Assembly (NCBI GenBank): GCA_023415335.1
Contig: JAEZLD010000078.1
Location: 1 to 19,471 of the forward strand
Origin: Bacillota bacterium
Lineage (GTDB): Bacteria > Bacillota > Clostridia > Clostridiales > Caloramatoraceae
DNA length: 19,471 nt
Direction of reading: 5' to 3'
Positions 8,353 through 14,941 of this stretch are shown piece after piece (the first letter of the stretch is position 1; the number at the start of each line of letters is the position of its first letter). The notes under the pieces were generated by a model. The model saw only the letters and a program-made list of their open reading frames with translations. It was not told where the DNA came from and searched no databases. The position numbers were made by a program, and so were the translations under genes.

Positions 8353-8379
8353 CTTGGGTGTTACCCCCTGCTTTATACT
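8349..8379 (+). promoter_or_regulatory. MerR-type promoter with 19-bp spacer
   Basis: The -35 box TTGACT (8349-8354) and the -10 box TATACT (8374-8379) are separated by 19 bp, against 17 for a normal sigma-A promoter. A dyad GGGT-GTT-ACCC (8356-8366) sits inside the spacer. This is the standard architecture of MerR-family-activated promoters. The -35 box overlaps the TGA (8350-8352) of the MerR-type gene. AGGAGGG at about 8398-8404 serves the next gene. Confidence 0.75.
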
Positions 8380-8413
8380 AATCTAGAATTGATAAGCAGG
8401 AGGGAAATAGGAT

Positions 8414-8896
8414 ATGAAAACTGTTGTAATCACAGAAATTCCAGAATTCTTTATTGAGAGTGCTTATACTTTTGACCTTTCAAAAAAAGAGGTAACACAG
8501 TGTGTGGGATGCTGGTCCTGCTGGTGGAAAACTCCTGGGAAATGTGCCTACAAGGACCTTAATGAATTCTATCATGAGTATATAACAGCCGATAAAGCTG
8601 TTTATTTTGCCAAAGTATCAAAGGGATTTGTCTCAGGTAACCTGAAAAGTCTCTTTGACCGAATGATACCGCTTTACCTCCCTTATACCACCTATAAAAC
8701 AGGTGAGTCCATGCATGTAAAAAGATATGACAAATATCCGGATATTGAGTTTTATTATGATGGAAACTTTGAGACGGAAAATGAACGTGAAATATATGAG
8801 CATTACATAAACCGGGTATTTTATCAATTCTATTCAGATATTATTGCGGTAAAGCCAATTAGTGAATATATGGCAGAGGGGAGGGAAGAGGAGTGA
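8414..8896 (+). CDS. Flavodoxin-fold oxidoreductase subunit (GCxxCW type)
   Basis: Flavodoxin-family protein of 160 aa, probably cytoplasmic. The motif GCWSCWWKTPGKC (about residues 32-44) and the strand DKAVYFAKVSKGFVSGNLKSLFDRM are typical of NAD(P)H-dependent FMN reductase-like and iron-sulfur-flavoprotein-like members. The N-terminal strand MKTVVIT is present, but the phosphate-binding loop that normally follows (GSPR---S-T) is missing; the chain runs on as EIPEFFIESAYTF. FMN binding alone is therefore doubtful. It is first in a two-gene unit under the 19-bp-spacer promoter. Its TGA overlaps the GTG start of the next gene (GTGA, 8893-8896), which implies translational coupling and suggests a complex with that partner. 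The electron acceptor is unknown. Confidence 0.75.
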   Translation: MKTVVITEIPEFFIESAYTFDLSKKEVTQCVGCWSCWWKTPGKCAYKDLNEFYHEYITADKAVYFAKVSKGFVSGNLKSLFDRMIPLYLPYTTYKTGESMHVKRYDKYPDIEFYYDGNFETENEREIYEHYINRVFYQFYSDIIAVKPISEYMAEGREEE

Positions 8897-9537
8897 AAAC
8901 GATAATATTAAACGGATCGCCAAAAGGAAATTCTCAAAACAGCAATACAAGAATAATATGTGAAGAATACGTACGCTGTATGAAAGAACCCTGTGAAATT
9001 AAAACAATTGTGAGCAGCGATTTAAAAGAGTTAGCACAATATGTGAAAAAGTATGACACTATTATTATTGTCATGCCGCTCTACATTCATGCCATGCCTG
9101 GGATTCTTATGAAGTTTATTGAGCAATTAACCCCATCAACCATTCCGGGGAAGTCACTGGGCTTTATAGTACAGGCAGGTTTTATTGAAACAGAACAGGA
9201 AAAGTATGTAGAACGCTATTTTTGTTCTTTGGCAAAACAGCTTAAATATAATTACTTAGGAACAGTATGCAAGGGTGAGGCTGCGGCTATCTATATGTTT
9301 CCAAAGATGTTCAAGAAGGTGTTAACAAAAATAAATGCTTTAGGAAGGATTTTTGAAGAAACTCATTCTTTTGATCCCCAGATAACCAAAGAGCTGGGAA
9401 AGCCATATAAATTATCAAGGCTTCAAGTGAACCTATTTCAATTATGCTGTGACATAGGACTTAATAATTTAGGCTGGCATAGGTTTCTAAAACTAAATAA
9501 TGCATTTGATAAGCGACTGGACAGACCATTCTTGTAA
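8893..9537 (+). CDS. NAD(P)H-dependent FMN reductase-like protein
   Basis: Flavodoxin-fold protein of 214 aa with a GTG start. LNGSPKGNSQNSNT (residues 6-19) is the FMN phosphate-binding loop. YDTIIIVMPLYIHAMPGILMKFIEQL is the usual flavin-ring loop and dimer helix. It lacks the GCxxC segment carried by the upstream gene, so the two proteins have complementary motif sets. The start overlaps the upstream stop by 4 bases and follows a purine-rich GAGGGAAGAGG ribosome binding site. Expected role: flavin-dependent reduction of quinones, nitro- or azo-type compounds or other electrophiles, induced through the MerR-type regulator (inference from family and context). No terminator is obvious before the AraC gene. 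Confidence 0.8.
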   Translation: MKTIILNGSPKGNSQNSNTRIICEEYVRCMKEPCEIKTIVSSDLKELAQYVKKYDTIIIVMPLYIHAMPGILMKFIEQLTPSTIPGKSLGFIVQAGFIETEQEKYVERYFCSLAKQLKYNYLGTVCKGEAAAIYMFPKMFKKVLTKINALGRIFEETHSFDPQITKELGKPYKLSRLQVNLFQLCCDIGLNNLGWHRFLKLNNAFDKRLDRPFL

Positions 9538-9661
9538 TGTCATGGTCAAAGACTTAACGGCTTGGGAAGGAACTTTATGATGAACAACTATATAGACGGC
9601 CAATAGACGGATAATAAATAACCATAAAGAAATAGCGACTATAAACGAGAGGAGGAGTTTA

Positions 9662-10522
9662 ATGAATTTATATATACACACAATAAATAATGTTATTGAA
9701 TATATAGAACAAAATATATCAGAGCGCCTGACACTTCAAAGTATAGCTCAGCAGTTCTATCTTTCGGAATTTCACTTTAGCAGACTATTCAAAATAGTTA
9801 CTGGAACCAGCGTAAAGCAATATATTCTTGGTCGAAAACTTGCCTTGGCTGCTGAGAAGCTGAAAGACTCAAAAAATACCATTACAGATGTCGTGTATGA
9901 ATTAGGTTTTGAATATCCTGAAGTTTTTAGCCGCAATTTTAAAAAATGGTTCGGTGTAGCTCCTGCTATTTACAGGTATGGACACTACGAAATAACCCCC
10001 ATGGCGAAAGCTTTTGTTGTTGATAGAGATATAATGAATTTTCAAGGCGTATTTGCACTAAAGGAAACCTACACTTATTTTGATGAGCAAAATCTCTATG
10101 GTGTCTTTATTGAGGTTGATGAAAATGCCACCAACTTTAACTATATGCTCCAATCTACCGGGGAGAACTTTTTAATGGACAAACGATATTATGGCTGTTT
10201 GAAAGAGGATTACTTTTACACAGTTGTAAATTGTTATGGTGATGACAGTGGAAAATATTCTGTGTTTTATGGAGGCCAATTAAAGGATTGCAATAAGGAT
10301 TGCGATTTGAAAATCAGGAATATTCCAGCCGGGTGGTATGCCAATTTTACGTATCATGGAGAAATATTGGATATGCTCCAGACGTATAACAATGATTTTT
10401 ATAGATGGATGATAATCAAAGAGATTGAGCCCTGCCCTAATGGAATTGGAATGCTCAATATTTATGATGGGCAAGATATGAAAAACGTCCGAATATTGGT
10501 GCCCGTCAAGCAGCCAAAATAA
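9662..10522 (+). CDS. AraC-family regulator with C-terminal GyrI-like domain
   Basis: Transcription regulator of 286 aa. The two helix-turn-helix AraC domain is at the N-terminus (about residues 8-100; LTLQSIAQQFYLSEFHFSRLFK and ITDVVYELGFEYPEVFSRNFKKWFGVAPAIYR). Residues about 110-286 form an effector-binding domain like that of Rob/GyrI proteins (IRNIPAGWYANFTYHGEI, IYDGQDMKNVRILVPV). This order is typical of small-molecule-responsive Rob-type regulators. GAGGAGG stands just before the ATG. It lies between the flavodoxin-fold pair and the SDR gene and could control either. It is the second GyrI-like sensor within 3 kb, which points to a xenobiotic-response role for the neighbourhood. A strong terminator follows. 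Confidence 0.87.
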   Translation: MNLYIHTINNVIEYIEQNISERLTLQSIAQQFYLSEFHFSRLFKIVTGTSVKQYILGRKLALAAEKLKDSKNTITDVVYELGFEYPEVFSRNFKKWFGVAPAIYRYGHYEITPMAKAFVVDRDIMNFQGVFALKETYTYFDEQNLYGVFIEVDENATNFNYMLQSTGENFLMDKRYYGCLKEDYFYTVVNCYGDDSGKYSVFYGGQLKDCNKDCDLKIRNIPAGWYANFTYHGEILDMLQTYNNDFYRWMIIKEIEPCPNGIGMLNIYDGQDMKNVRILVPVKQPK

Positions 10523-10552
10523 ACAGCAAGAAAAGTCATGTGGCTCCATGTG

Positions 10553-10610
10553 AAAAAGGTTAGTATATATGTGACTGATTTATGTTCATATAATACTAAC
10601 TTTTTTATTT
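10553..10610 (+). terminator. Intrinsic terminator after the AraC-type gene
   Basis: The left arm is AAAAAGGTTAGTATATATG (10553-10571) and the right arm CATATAATACTAAC plus TTTTTT (10587-10606), with one bulged A and a 15-nt loop, followed by ATTT. This is a stem with a T-tract, hence a good Rho-independent terminator. It separates the AraC-type gene from the SDR gene, whose ATG is only 20 bases beyond the T-tract, so the SDR may depend on read-through or on a promoter inside the hairpin (TATAAT at 10589-10594 without a clear -35). Confidence 0.75.
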
Positions 10611-10625
10611 AGAGGGAGGAAAAAA

Positions 10626-11462
10626 ATGAAAAGTCTTGCTGGAAAAATCGCTGTTGTAACCGGTGCTAGCAGAGGAGTTGGGAAAGGGGTTGCATTAGGG
10701 CTGGCTTATTATGGAGCTACTGTCTATGTGACTGGGCGAACCGAAAATGATGAGGGCTTACCTGATTTCCTAAAAGGAACGACTATTTATAAAACTGTGG
10801 AGGAAATTAATCAGATAGGTGGTATAGGTATAGCCCATCATTGCGATTTTAGTAATGAAGAAGAAATAAAGGCTTTATTTGAACGAATAAAAAACGAACA
10901 GGGAAAGCTGGATATTCTAGTGAATAATGCGTGGGCTGGTGCAAAACATGTAATGAATGAGTATTTCTGGAACGCACCATTTTGGAAAGAACCCATAGCA
11001 TTATTTGATGACTTCTATGCTGTGGGCTTGCGCTCTAGCTATATTTGCAGCCAATATGCGGCTGATATTATGACAAAGCAAAAAAATGGATTGATAGCAA
11101 ATATCTCATTTTACTGTGCAAGACAGTATTTTATTAATCCTGTACATGGAATAATCAAAGCTGCAACAGACAAAATGACGGCTGACACAGCTCACGAACT
11201 GAAAGAATTTGGAGTAAAAGTATTTTCACTTTATCCAGGCACCGTATCCACAGAGGGTATGAGGGAAATAGCGAAATACGATAATTCAATGAATGTAAAT
11301 GAGATGGAGTCCCCTCAATTTGTTGGTATGTGTATAGCTGCTCTTGCATTGGATGATAAATCAATCGCGCAGAGTGGAAAAGTATTGTTGACAGCAGAAG
11401 TGGGGCAGCAGTATGGTATTACAGATATTGATGGGAAACAGCCAGCTGTGTTAAAACTATAA
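10626..11462 (+). CDS. Short-chain dehydrogenase/reductase with catalytic Tyr replaced by His
   Basis: SDR-fold protein of 278 aa, resembling the DHRS1-like group. The nucleotide-binding motif TGASRGVGKG is at residues 12-21, and the structural NNA motif is in LVNNAWAG. The catalytic set is altered. Ser161 (NISFY) and Lys178 (HGIIK) are in place, but the Tyr expected four residues before the Lys is His174, coded by CAT at 11145. The usual Ser-(13)-Tyr-(4)-Lys spacing is kept, so the alignment is unambiguous. His could act as a weak acid/base, or the protein may bind NAD(P)(H) without normal oxidoreductase activity. GAGGGAGG precedes the ATG. It stands alone, with a terminator before it and a weak hairpin after it (11564-11591). 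The substrate is unknown. Confidence 0.87.
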   Translation: MKSLAGKIAVVTGASRGVGKGVALGLAYYGATVYVTGRTENDEGLPDFLKGTTIYKTVEEINQIGGIGIAHHCDFSNEEEIKALFERIKNEQGKLDILVNNAWAGAKHVMNEYFWNAPFWKEPIALFDDFYAVGLRSSYICSQYAADIMTKQKNGLIANISFYCARQYFINPVHGIIKAATDKMTADTAHELKEFGVKVFSLYPGTVSTEGMREIAKYDNSMNVNEMESPQFVGMCIAALALDDKSIAQSGKVLLTAEVGQQYGITDIDGKQPAVLKL

Positions 11463-11970
11463 TCATAGTAAAAATAAGCCTGATTTTGCACCTGACATGG
11501 TTTAAATTATAAATTATTATTACAGCAAATAGATAACTATGCCTATCATAAAGTAGCCAAACTAAACGGTGGTCCAAATGAACTGCCGTTTTCTATTTTG
11601 GGAAGGCCTGTATAGTATATCTGACACAACAGAAATGATAAGCAACTGGTATTTTTAGATTGCCTTTAATATTTTTTTTCAGTATTATTATGGTAAGCGA
11701 AGATATAAAGTGAAAGGTGCTTTATTCCAGTTTTCTTGCAATACTTCTGATAGAATTCCTATTCTTATTGTGTATTTGGATTATTACATGTTCCTCGAAA
11801 GTTAAGGGTTTTCCTTTTTCATGCTATGTAGTAAAATTTAAGTGATTAATAATAGGCTCCTTTGGTTTATGTTTAGCTGGTACTTTTTCTTGACAAAAGT
11901 ACATAAAAAATCAGTTAATCCTGCCGAGAGGCTTGATTAAAAATAAAATTTATTTTAAGGAGATTGCTGT
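11463..11970. other. Intergenic between the SDR and GNAT genes
   Basis: There is no convincing gene. A hairpin AAACGG (11564-11569) / CCGTTT (11586-11591), followed by TCTATTTT, may end SDR transcription. TTGACA at 11890-11895 could be the -35 of a promoter for the GNAT unit, but no good -10 stands 16-18 bases on. A 23-codon ORF at 11869-11940 has no ribosome binding site. The rest is AT-rich with no pattern I can name. Confidence 0.45.
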
Positions 11971-12006
11971 TTGAAGAAGAACAACACCTTGGAGATTGTA
12001 GGCTAA
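11971..12006 (+). CDS. Possible 11-aa leader peptide of the GNAT gene
   Basis: TTG-initiated ORF coding MKKNNTLEIVG, ending TAA at 12004-12006. AAGGAG (11957-11962) lies 8 bases before the TTG, which is good spacing. The left arm of a 9-bp hairpin begins 4 bases after its stop, and the GNAT start is 78 bases further on. Short ORF, then hairpin, then resistance-type gene is the layout of translational or transcriptional attenuators. With only 11 codons and a TTG start, chance is a real alternative. Confidence 0.3.
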   Translation: MKKNNTLEIVG

Positions 12007-12009
12007 CCA

Positions 12010-12075
12010 GGAGGTTTGCGTAAAATACAGTCTCACACAAACCTCCCAGTATTGCAGTCAACAATCATCAGGAGG
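12010..12075 (+). promoter_or_regulatory. Hairpin with alternative pairing to the GNAT ribosome binding site
   Basis: GGAGGTTTG (12010-12018) is perfectly complementary to CAAACCTCC (12038-12046). The CCTCC of the right arm (12042-12046) can instead pair with the GGAGG in AGGAGG (12070-12075), the ribosome binding site of the gene at 12084. The two pairings exclude each other. This is a possible RNA switch that frees or hides the ribosome binding site. No T-tract follows the hairpin, so it is not a terminator. Confidence 0.45.
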
Positions 12076-12083
12076 AGAAATCA

Positions 12084-12710
12084 ATGAATAAAAATGACTA
12101 TGTCATTCGTTTAGAAAGAAAAGAAGAATACCGTGAGGTGGAAAGCCTTGTAAGAGAGGCATTCTGGAATGTATACCGTCCAGGATGCTTGGAGCACTAT
12201 GTACTTCACTGCCTGAGAAATGATAAGGCTTTTGTGCCAGAACTGGACTTTGTAATGGAGAAGGACGGTAAGCTGATTGGCCAGAATATTTTTATGAAAG
12301 CGAATATTAAAGCCGATGATGGCAGGGATATTCCAATCATGACAATGGGACCAATTTGTGTAGCGCCGGAATTTAAAAGGCAGGGTTATGGAAAAATTCT
12401 GCTGGACTATTCTCTTGAAAAAGCAGTGGAAATGGGTGCAGGTGCAGTATGCTTTGAAGGCAATATCGGCTTCTATGGAAAGAGCGGATTTGATTTTGCC
12501 AGTAAATTTGGCATCCGTTATCATGGACTGCCTGAAGGGGAAGATGCATCCTTCTTTCTGTGCAAGGAGCTGATTCCAGGATATCTTGATAATGTTATCG
12601 GAGAATATGCAACACCTCAAGGCTACTTTGTGGATAAGGTAGAAACAGAGGAGTATGATAAGGCTTTTCCTTATAAGGAAAAATTGAAGCTTCCGGGACA
12701 ACTTTTCTGA
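12084..12710 (+). CDS. GNAT-family N-acetyltransferase (YhbS-like)
   Basis: Acetyl-CoA-dependent acyltransferase of 208 aa. Motif A, MGPICVAPEFKRQGYGKILLDYSLEKAVEMG (about residues 88-118), has the pyrophosphate-binding RQGYGK. Before it comes the usual ELDFVMEKDGKLIGQNIFMK strand pair, and after it the F--N-GFYGKSGFDFA motif B of YhbS-like proteins. The acceptor substrate cannot be told from sequence; small amines, antibiotics or protein N-termini are all possible. AGGAGG sits 8 bases before the ATG. The upstream leader may control translation. The yjdF riboswitch begins about 20 bases after its stop with no terminator between, so this gene and yjdF may share a transcript. Confidence 0.87.
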   Translation: MNKNDYVIRLERKEEYREVESLVREAFWNVYRPGCLEHYVLHCLRNDKAFVPELDFVMEKDGKLIGQNIFMKANIKADDGRDIPIMTMGPICVAPEFKRQGYGKILLDYSLEKAVEMGAGAVCFEGNIGFYGKSGFDFASKFGIRYHGLPEGEDASFFLCKELIPGYLDNVIGEYATPQGYFVDKVETEEYDKAFPYKEKLKLPGQLF

Positions 12711-12730
12711 GCTAAACAAAACAGAAAGCA

Positions 12731-12862
12731 AGGATAAAAACGCAACGTGTGCCATTAGCATGCCAGAGCCGGTAGGTAGCCCGGCCGTCCTGCATATGCA
12801 GGGTAAGTAACCTTCCCCTCCGGGTTGTCCATTCTTTGCTCATCTAAATCTTATAGGGAGGG
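12731..12862 (+). promoter_or_regulatory. yjdF (azaaromatic) riboswitch
   Basis: Structured leader directly upstream of a yjdF gene, the standard site of the yjdF-motif RNA, which binds azaaromatic compounds. What is seen: an A-rich start followed by CGCAACGTGTGCCATTAGCA; the stem GCCGG (12768-12772) / CCGGC (12781-12785) with an 8-nt loop; the stem CCTGC (12789-12793) / GCAGG (12798-12802) closed by ATAT; then GTAAGTAACC and a C-rich run. CCCTCC (12816-12821) is exactly complementary to GGAGGG (12857-12862), the yjdF ribosome binding site, which suggests translational control. The wording resembles the motif as I remember it, but I could not run a covariance search. Confidence 0.78.
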
Positions 12863-12868
12863 ATTGTC

Positions 12869-13285
12869 ATGGGTAAAGCAAGTGGCAAGCTGACAGTGTA
12901 TTTTGAGGAACCATTCTGGGTAGGTATCTTTGAACGGTTGGAAGATAGTAAGCTATCTATAGCCAAAGTGATCTTTGGTGATGAACCAAAGGATTATGAG
13001 GTTTATGAGTTTATATTGAAACACTATTATGGTTTGCAATTTAGTCCGGCTGTGGCAGCTGATGTAAAGGAAACTAAAAGAAACCATAAAAGGATGCAGC
13101 GAGATGTGAAGAAACAATTACAGGATTCTGGAATTGGCACAAAATCGCAGCAAGCTCTAAAATTACAGCAGGAGCAGAACAAGCAGGAACGCAGGGTGAA
13201 AAGTCGGGAACAGAAATTGGCTGAAGCTGCGCGTATGTTTGAACTGAAACAGCAAAAGAAAAAAGATAAGCACAGGGGACATTAA
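12869..13285 (+). CDS. yjdF: YjdF family protein (DUF2992)
   Basis: Protein of 138 aa matching Bacillus YjdF. The N-terminus has the conserved GKLTVYFEEPFWVGIFER and AKVIFGDEPKDYEVYEFIL (residues 5-49). The C-terminal half is highly charged and helical with many Lys, Gln and Arg, and ends in the family-like KDKHRGH. No signal peptide or membrane segment is seen, so it is probably cytoplasmic. The biochemical function of YjdF is not established; its link to a riboswitch for azaaromatic compounds suggests a role in coping with such molecules. GGGAGGG lies 6 bases before the ATG and is the element that the riboswitch can mask. A strong terminator follows the gene. Confidence 0.9.
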   Translation: MGKASGKLTVYFEEPFWVGIFERLEDSKLSIAKVIFGDEPKDYEVYEFILKHYYGLQFSPAVAADVKETKRNHKRMQRDVKKQLQDSGIGTKSQQALKLQQEQNKQERRVKSREQKLAEAARMFELKQQKKKDKHRGH

Positions 13286-13318
13286 CTGCTCTTATCAAGA
13301 AAGGCTACTCAGTCGTAG

Positions 13319-13366
13319 GTAGAGTCCACAGGCTTGTAAAAATCAAATCTGCGGACTCTACTTTTT
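13319..13366 (+). terminator. Intrinsic terminator after yjdF
   Basis: GTAGAGTCC (13319-13327) pairs perfectly with GGACTCTAC (13353-13361), extended by CA/TG beyond one mismatch. TTTTT follows immediately at 13362-13366. The loop is 19-25 nt. The position, 34 bases after the yjdF stop, fits. Confidence 0.8.
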
Positions 13367-13620
13367 ACCAGTGAATCTGATAAAACTTAGTATTATGTAT
13401 AAGGAAAGGCTTGAGCAGTATATATAAAACCATTTTATTGGTATAACTTATGATTTTCGTATTGGACTAAGATACAAAACTACTTACAATTCAAATCATT
13501 GAACATATGTCTCACTCGCCAAGAATAACTAAGTGCCATAATGCTGCATGATTATGCGTGTCAGGACCCAGGCTTTTTCGTCTAGCTTGTGCATAGGTCA
13601 AATGGAAAATACAAAGTAAA
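13367..13620. other. Intergenic upstream of the methyltransferase remnant
   Basis: No ORF, hairpin or promoter that I can support. The reading frame of the downstream methyltransferase remnant is open back to 13597 (after a TAG at 13594), but upstream of that I cannot recognise the missing N-terminal part, which is either deleted or beyond recognition. Confidence 0.4.
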
Positions 13621-13848
13621 AGTGGTTTTATCAAAATTTCATTTAATCCTCTTGCGGATGAAAAGCAGCGTAAGTCGTTGGAGGATACAGACAGCGGAAT
13701 GTAATTTTCTCACACCATTGAAGAGCAGATTGGAGGACAGATTGCTGCAGGATTCAGGCTGACTGACATATATGGGGATACCAATGGGCGGGGAAACCTG
13801 CATGAAGATAATATTCCAACAATTTGGGCAACAAGAGCAGTGAAATAG
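13621..13848 (+). pseudogene. C-terminal remnant of a class I SAM-dependent methyltransferase
   Basis: The frame reads SGFIKISFNPLADEKQRKS, then after an in-frame TAA (13702-13704) FSHTIEEQIGGQIAAGFRL, then TDIYGDTNGRGNLHEDNIP, ending TIWATRAVK and a TAG at 13846-13848. This is the typical C-terminus of a clostridial class I methyltransferase family (S-EEQIGGQ--AGF-LTD-YED-N--G-L-E-NIPTF-ATRA-K). The stop stands where I would expect a residue before FSH, consistent with a CAA/CAG to TAA change. The N-terminal SAM-binding half is absent, so the gene is dead. The family assignment rests on remembered motif wording. Confidence 0.68.
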
Positions 13849-14044
13849 TAATAGAGATAATATAAACAGGGATACATCTGCTGTTTACAATTTGCTGGCT
13901 GCAGATTTGTATGGGTGATTTGATCTGTAAGGTGATGTAAAAGGATTTTAACATTGAAAAAAGCTTAATGTAAACGGCTTTTGATAGACATCATTTTTTC
14001 CTATGGGTATGATGAAGGTATAATATAAAGGGAGTGAAGGGCTA
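13849..14044. other. Intergenic upstream of the XRE-type gene
   Basis: AT-rich. TATAAT at 14019-14024 is a good -10 candidate only 21 bases before the ATG at 14045, but no matching -35 at 16-18 bp is seen (TTGATA at 13981 is 32 bp away). GGGAG (14030-14034) and AAGGG (14037-14041) offer ribosome binding. Confidence 0.35.
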
Positions 14045-14692
14045 ATGGAAATCGGAAGGAAAATAAGAAATGCACGAGTCAGTTCTAATTATACACAGGA
14101 ACAGGCTGCTGAAGCACTTGGTGTAAGCAGACAAACTATTTCCAACTGGGAGAATGAAAAATCATATCCCGATATAGTAAGCGTAGTTAAGATGAGCGAT
14201 TTGTATACTGTTAGCCTTGACCACCTGCTGAAGGAGGAGAATACAATGTCAAAGTATATGGATTACCTGGAAGAGAGTACAGATGCTGTAAAAAGTAAAA
14301 AGAAATTTTCAAAGCTGATTCTAATTATTTCTTATCTGGTAATATGGGCATTTGCATTAGTAGTGTTTTGGATTTTTACCGGAGGCTCGGATGCTATGGG
14401 TTTCTCACTTATGTTCTTGTGGGTATTACTTCCGGTTACTACCCTGATAATATCAATCCTGATTGGAAAAGAAGGCTATTGGGGAAGCTGGAAGTGGATT
14501 TCTGCAATTTTCTTTGGCATCATGTATATGCTTGCAGAGTATGCAACATTCAATGCAAAAAATATGGTCCAATTCAACAAGATGAATTCCCCAGACTCTA
14601 TGATGGTTATATTCGGAGCAATCATATCAGGTGTAGGACTAGCTATAGGCTGTGTAATAAACCGAATTATAAAAGGGAAGAGAAGCAACTGA
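14045..14692 (+). CDS. XRE-family regulator with C-terminal membrane segments
   Basis: Protein of 215 aa. Residues 1-65 are a Cro/CI-type helix-turn-helix (IGRKIRNARVSSNYTQEQAAEALGVSRQTISNWENEKSYPDI, then SDLYTVSLDHLLKEE). After a charged stretch, about four hydrophobic segments follow, near residues 82-105, 112-137, 145-165 and 186-208, ending in a Lys/Arg-rich tail. Membrane-anchored XRE proteins of this layout are common in Firmicutes, often near stress or bacteriocin genes; their signals are mostly unknown. No partner gene is adjacent: upstream is the methyltransferase remnant, downstream a hairpin and the GntR leader. The DNA-binding call is firm; the membrane topology is inferred from hydrophobicity only. 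Confidence 0.85.
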   Translation: MEIGRKIRNARVSSNYTQEQAAEALGVSRQTISNWENEKSYPDIVSVVKMSDLYTVSLDHLLKEENTMSKYMDYLEESTDAVKSKKKFSKLILIISYLVIWAFALVVFWIFTGGSDAMGFSLMFLWVLLPVTTLIISILIGKEGYWGSWKWISAIFFGIMYMLAEYATFNAKNMVQFNKMNSPDSMMVIFGAIISGVGLAIGCVINRIIKGKRSN

Positions 14693-14727
14693 GATGCAAT
14701 CTTGAAAATAGAAGGAATATCATGAAT

Positions 14728-14757
14728 GCACTAGCCGCCCTAGAAGGCGGCTAGTGC
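14728..14757 (+). terminator. Strong perfect hairpin after the XRE-type gene
   Basis: The 12-bp perfect inverted repeat GCACTAGCCGCC (14728-14739) / GGCGGCTAGTGC (14746-14757) has a 6-nt loop. It is much more GC-rich than its surroundings. It lies 36 bases after the XRE stop and lacks a T-tract, so it is either a non-canonical terminator, a 3'-end stabiliser or a protein-binding dyad. Confidence 0.45.
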
Positions 14758-14941
14758 AGCGCTATAAGCAAATTGATTATTTTGAGCTGGAGGTAAAATG
14801 AAATGATAAGGAAAACCCAAGCTATCAGCCTATTAAAAACAGTCCGATTTATGCTTTAAATGTGGATGGTTGGCAGAGTATTATATAGGAGATTGTTACA
14901 TATAAATAAACCAATGTGAAATTTAATTAATATTTGCTTAA

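Noticed and set aside
9543..9615. Protein-like reading (LGKELYDEQLYRRPIDG) between the flavodoxin-fold pair and the AraC-type gene
   Set aside because: Too short, no start or ribosome binding site, and no family I recognise.
11869..11940. 23-codon ORF (MFSWYFFLTKVHKKS...) upstream of the GNAT leader
   Set aside because: No ribosome binding site precedes it, and it overlaps a possible promoter -35 element.
12111..12761. 216-codon ORF on the minus strand opposite the GNAT gene
   Set aside because: Its composition and hydrophobic, low-complexity character are those of a reverse-strand shadow; the plus strand has unmistakable GNAT motifs and a ribosome binding site.
13981..14024. TTGATA...TATAAT as promoter of the XRE-type gene
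   Set aside because: The boxes are 32 bp apart, far outside the 16-19 bp needed.
14344..14754. 136-codon plus-strand ORF overlapping the XRE-type gene in another frame
   Set aside because: Most of it overlaps a gene with clear helix-turn-helix motifs, and its end merely reads through the hairpin at 14728-14757.
14803..14859. 18-codon ORF (MIRKTQAISLLKTVRFML) with GGAGG nine bases upstream
   Set aside because: A good ribosome binding site alone is not enough; I see no conserved motif, no partner gene and no sign that this DNA is transcribed.
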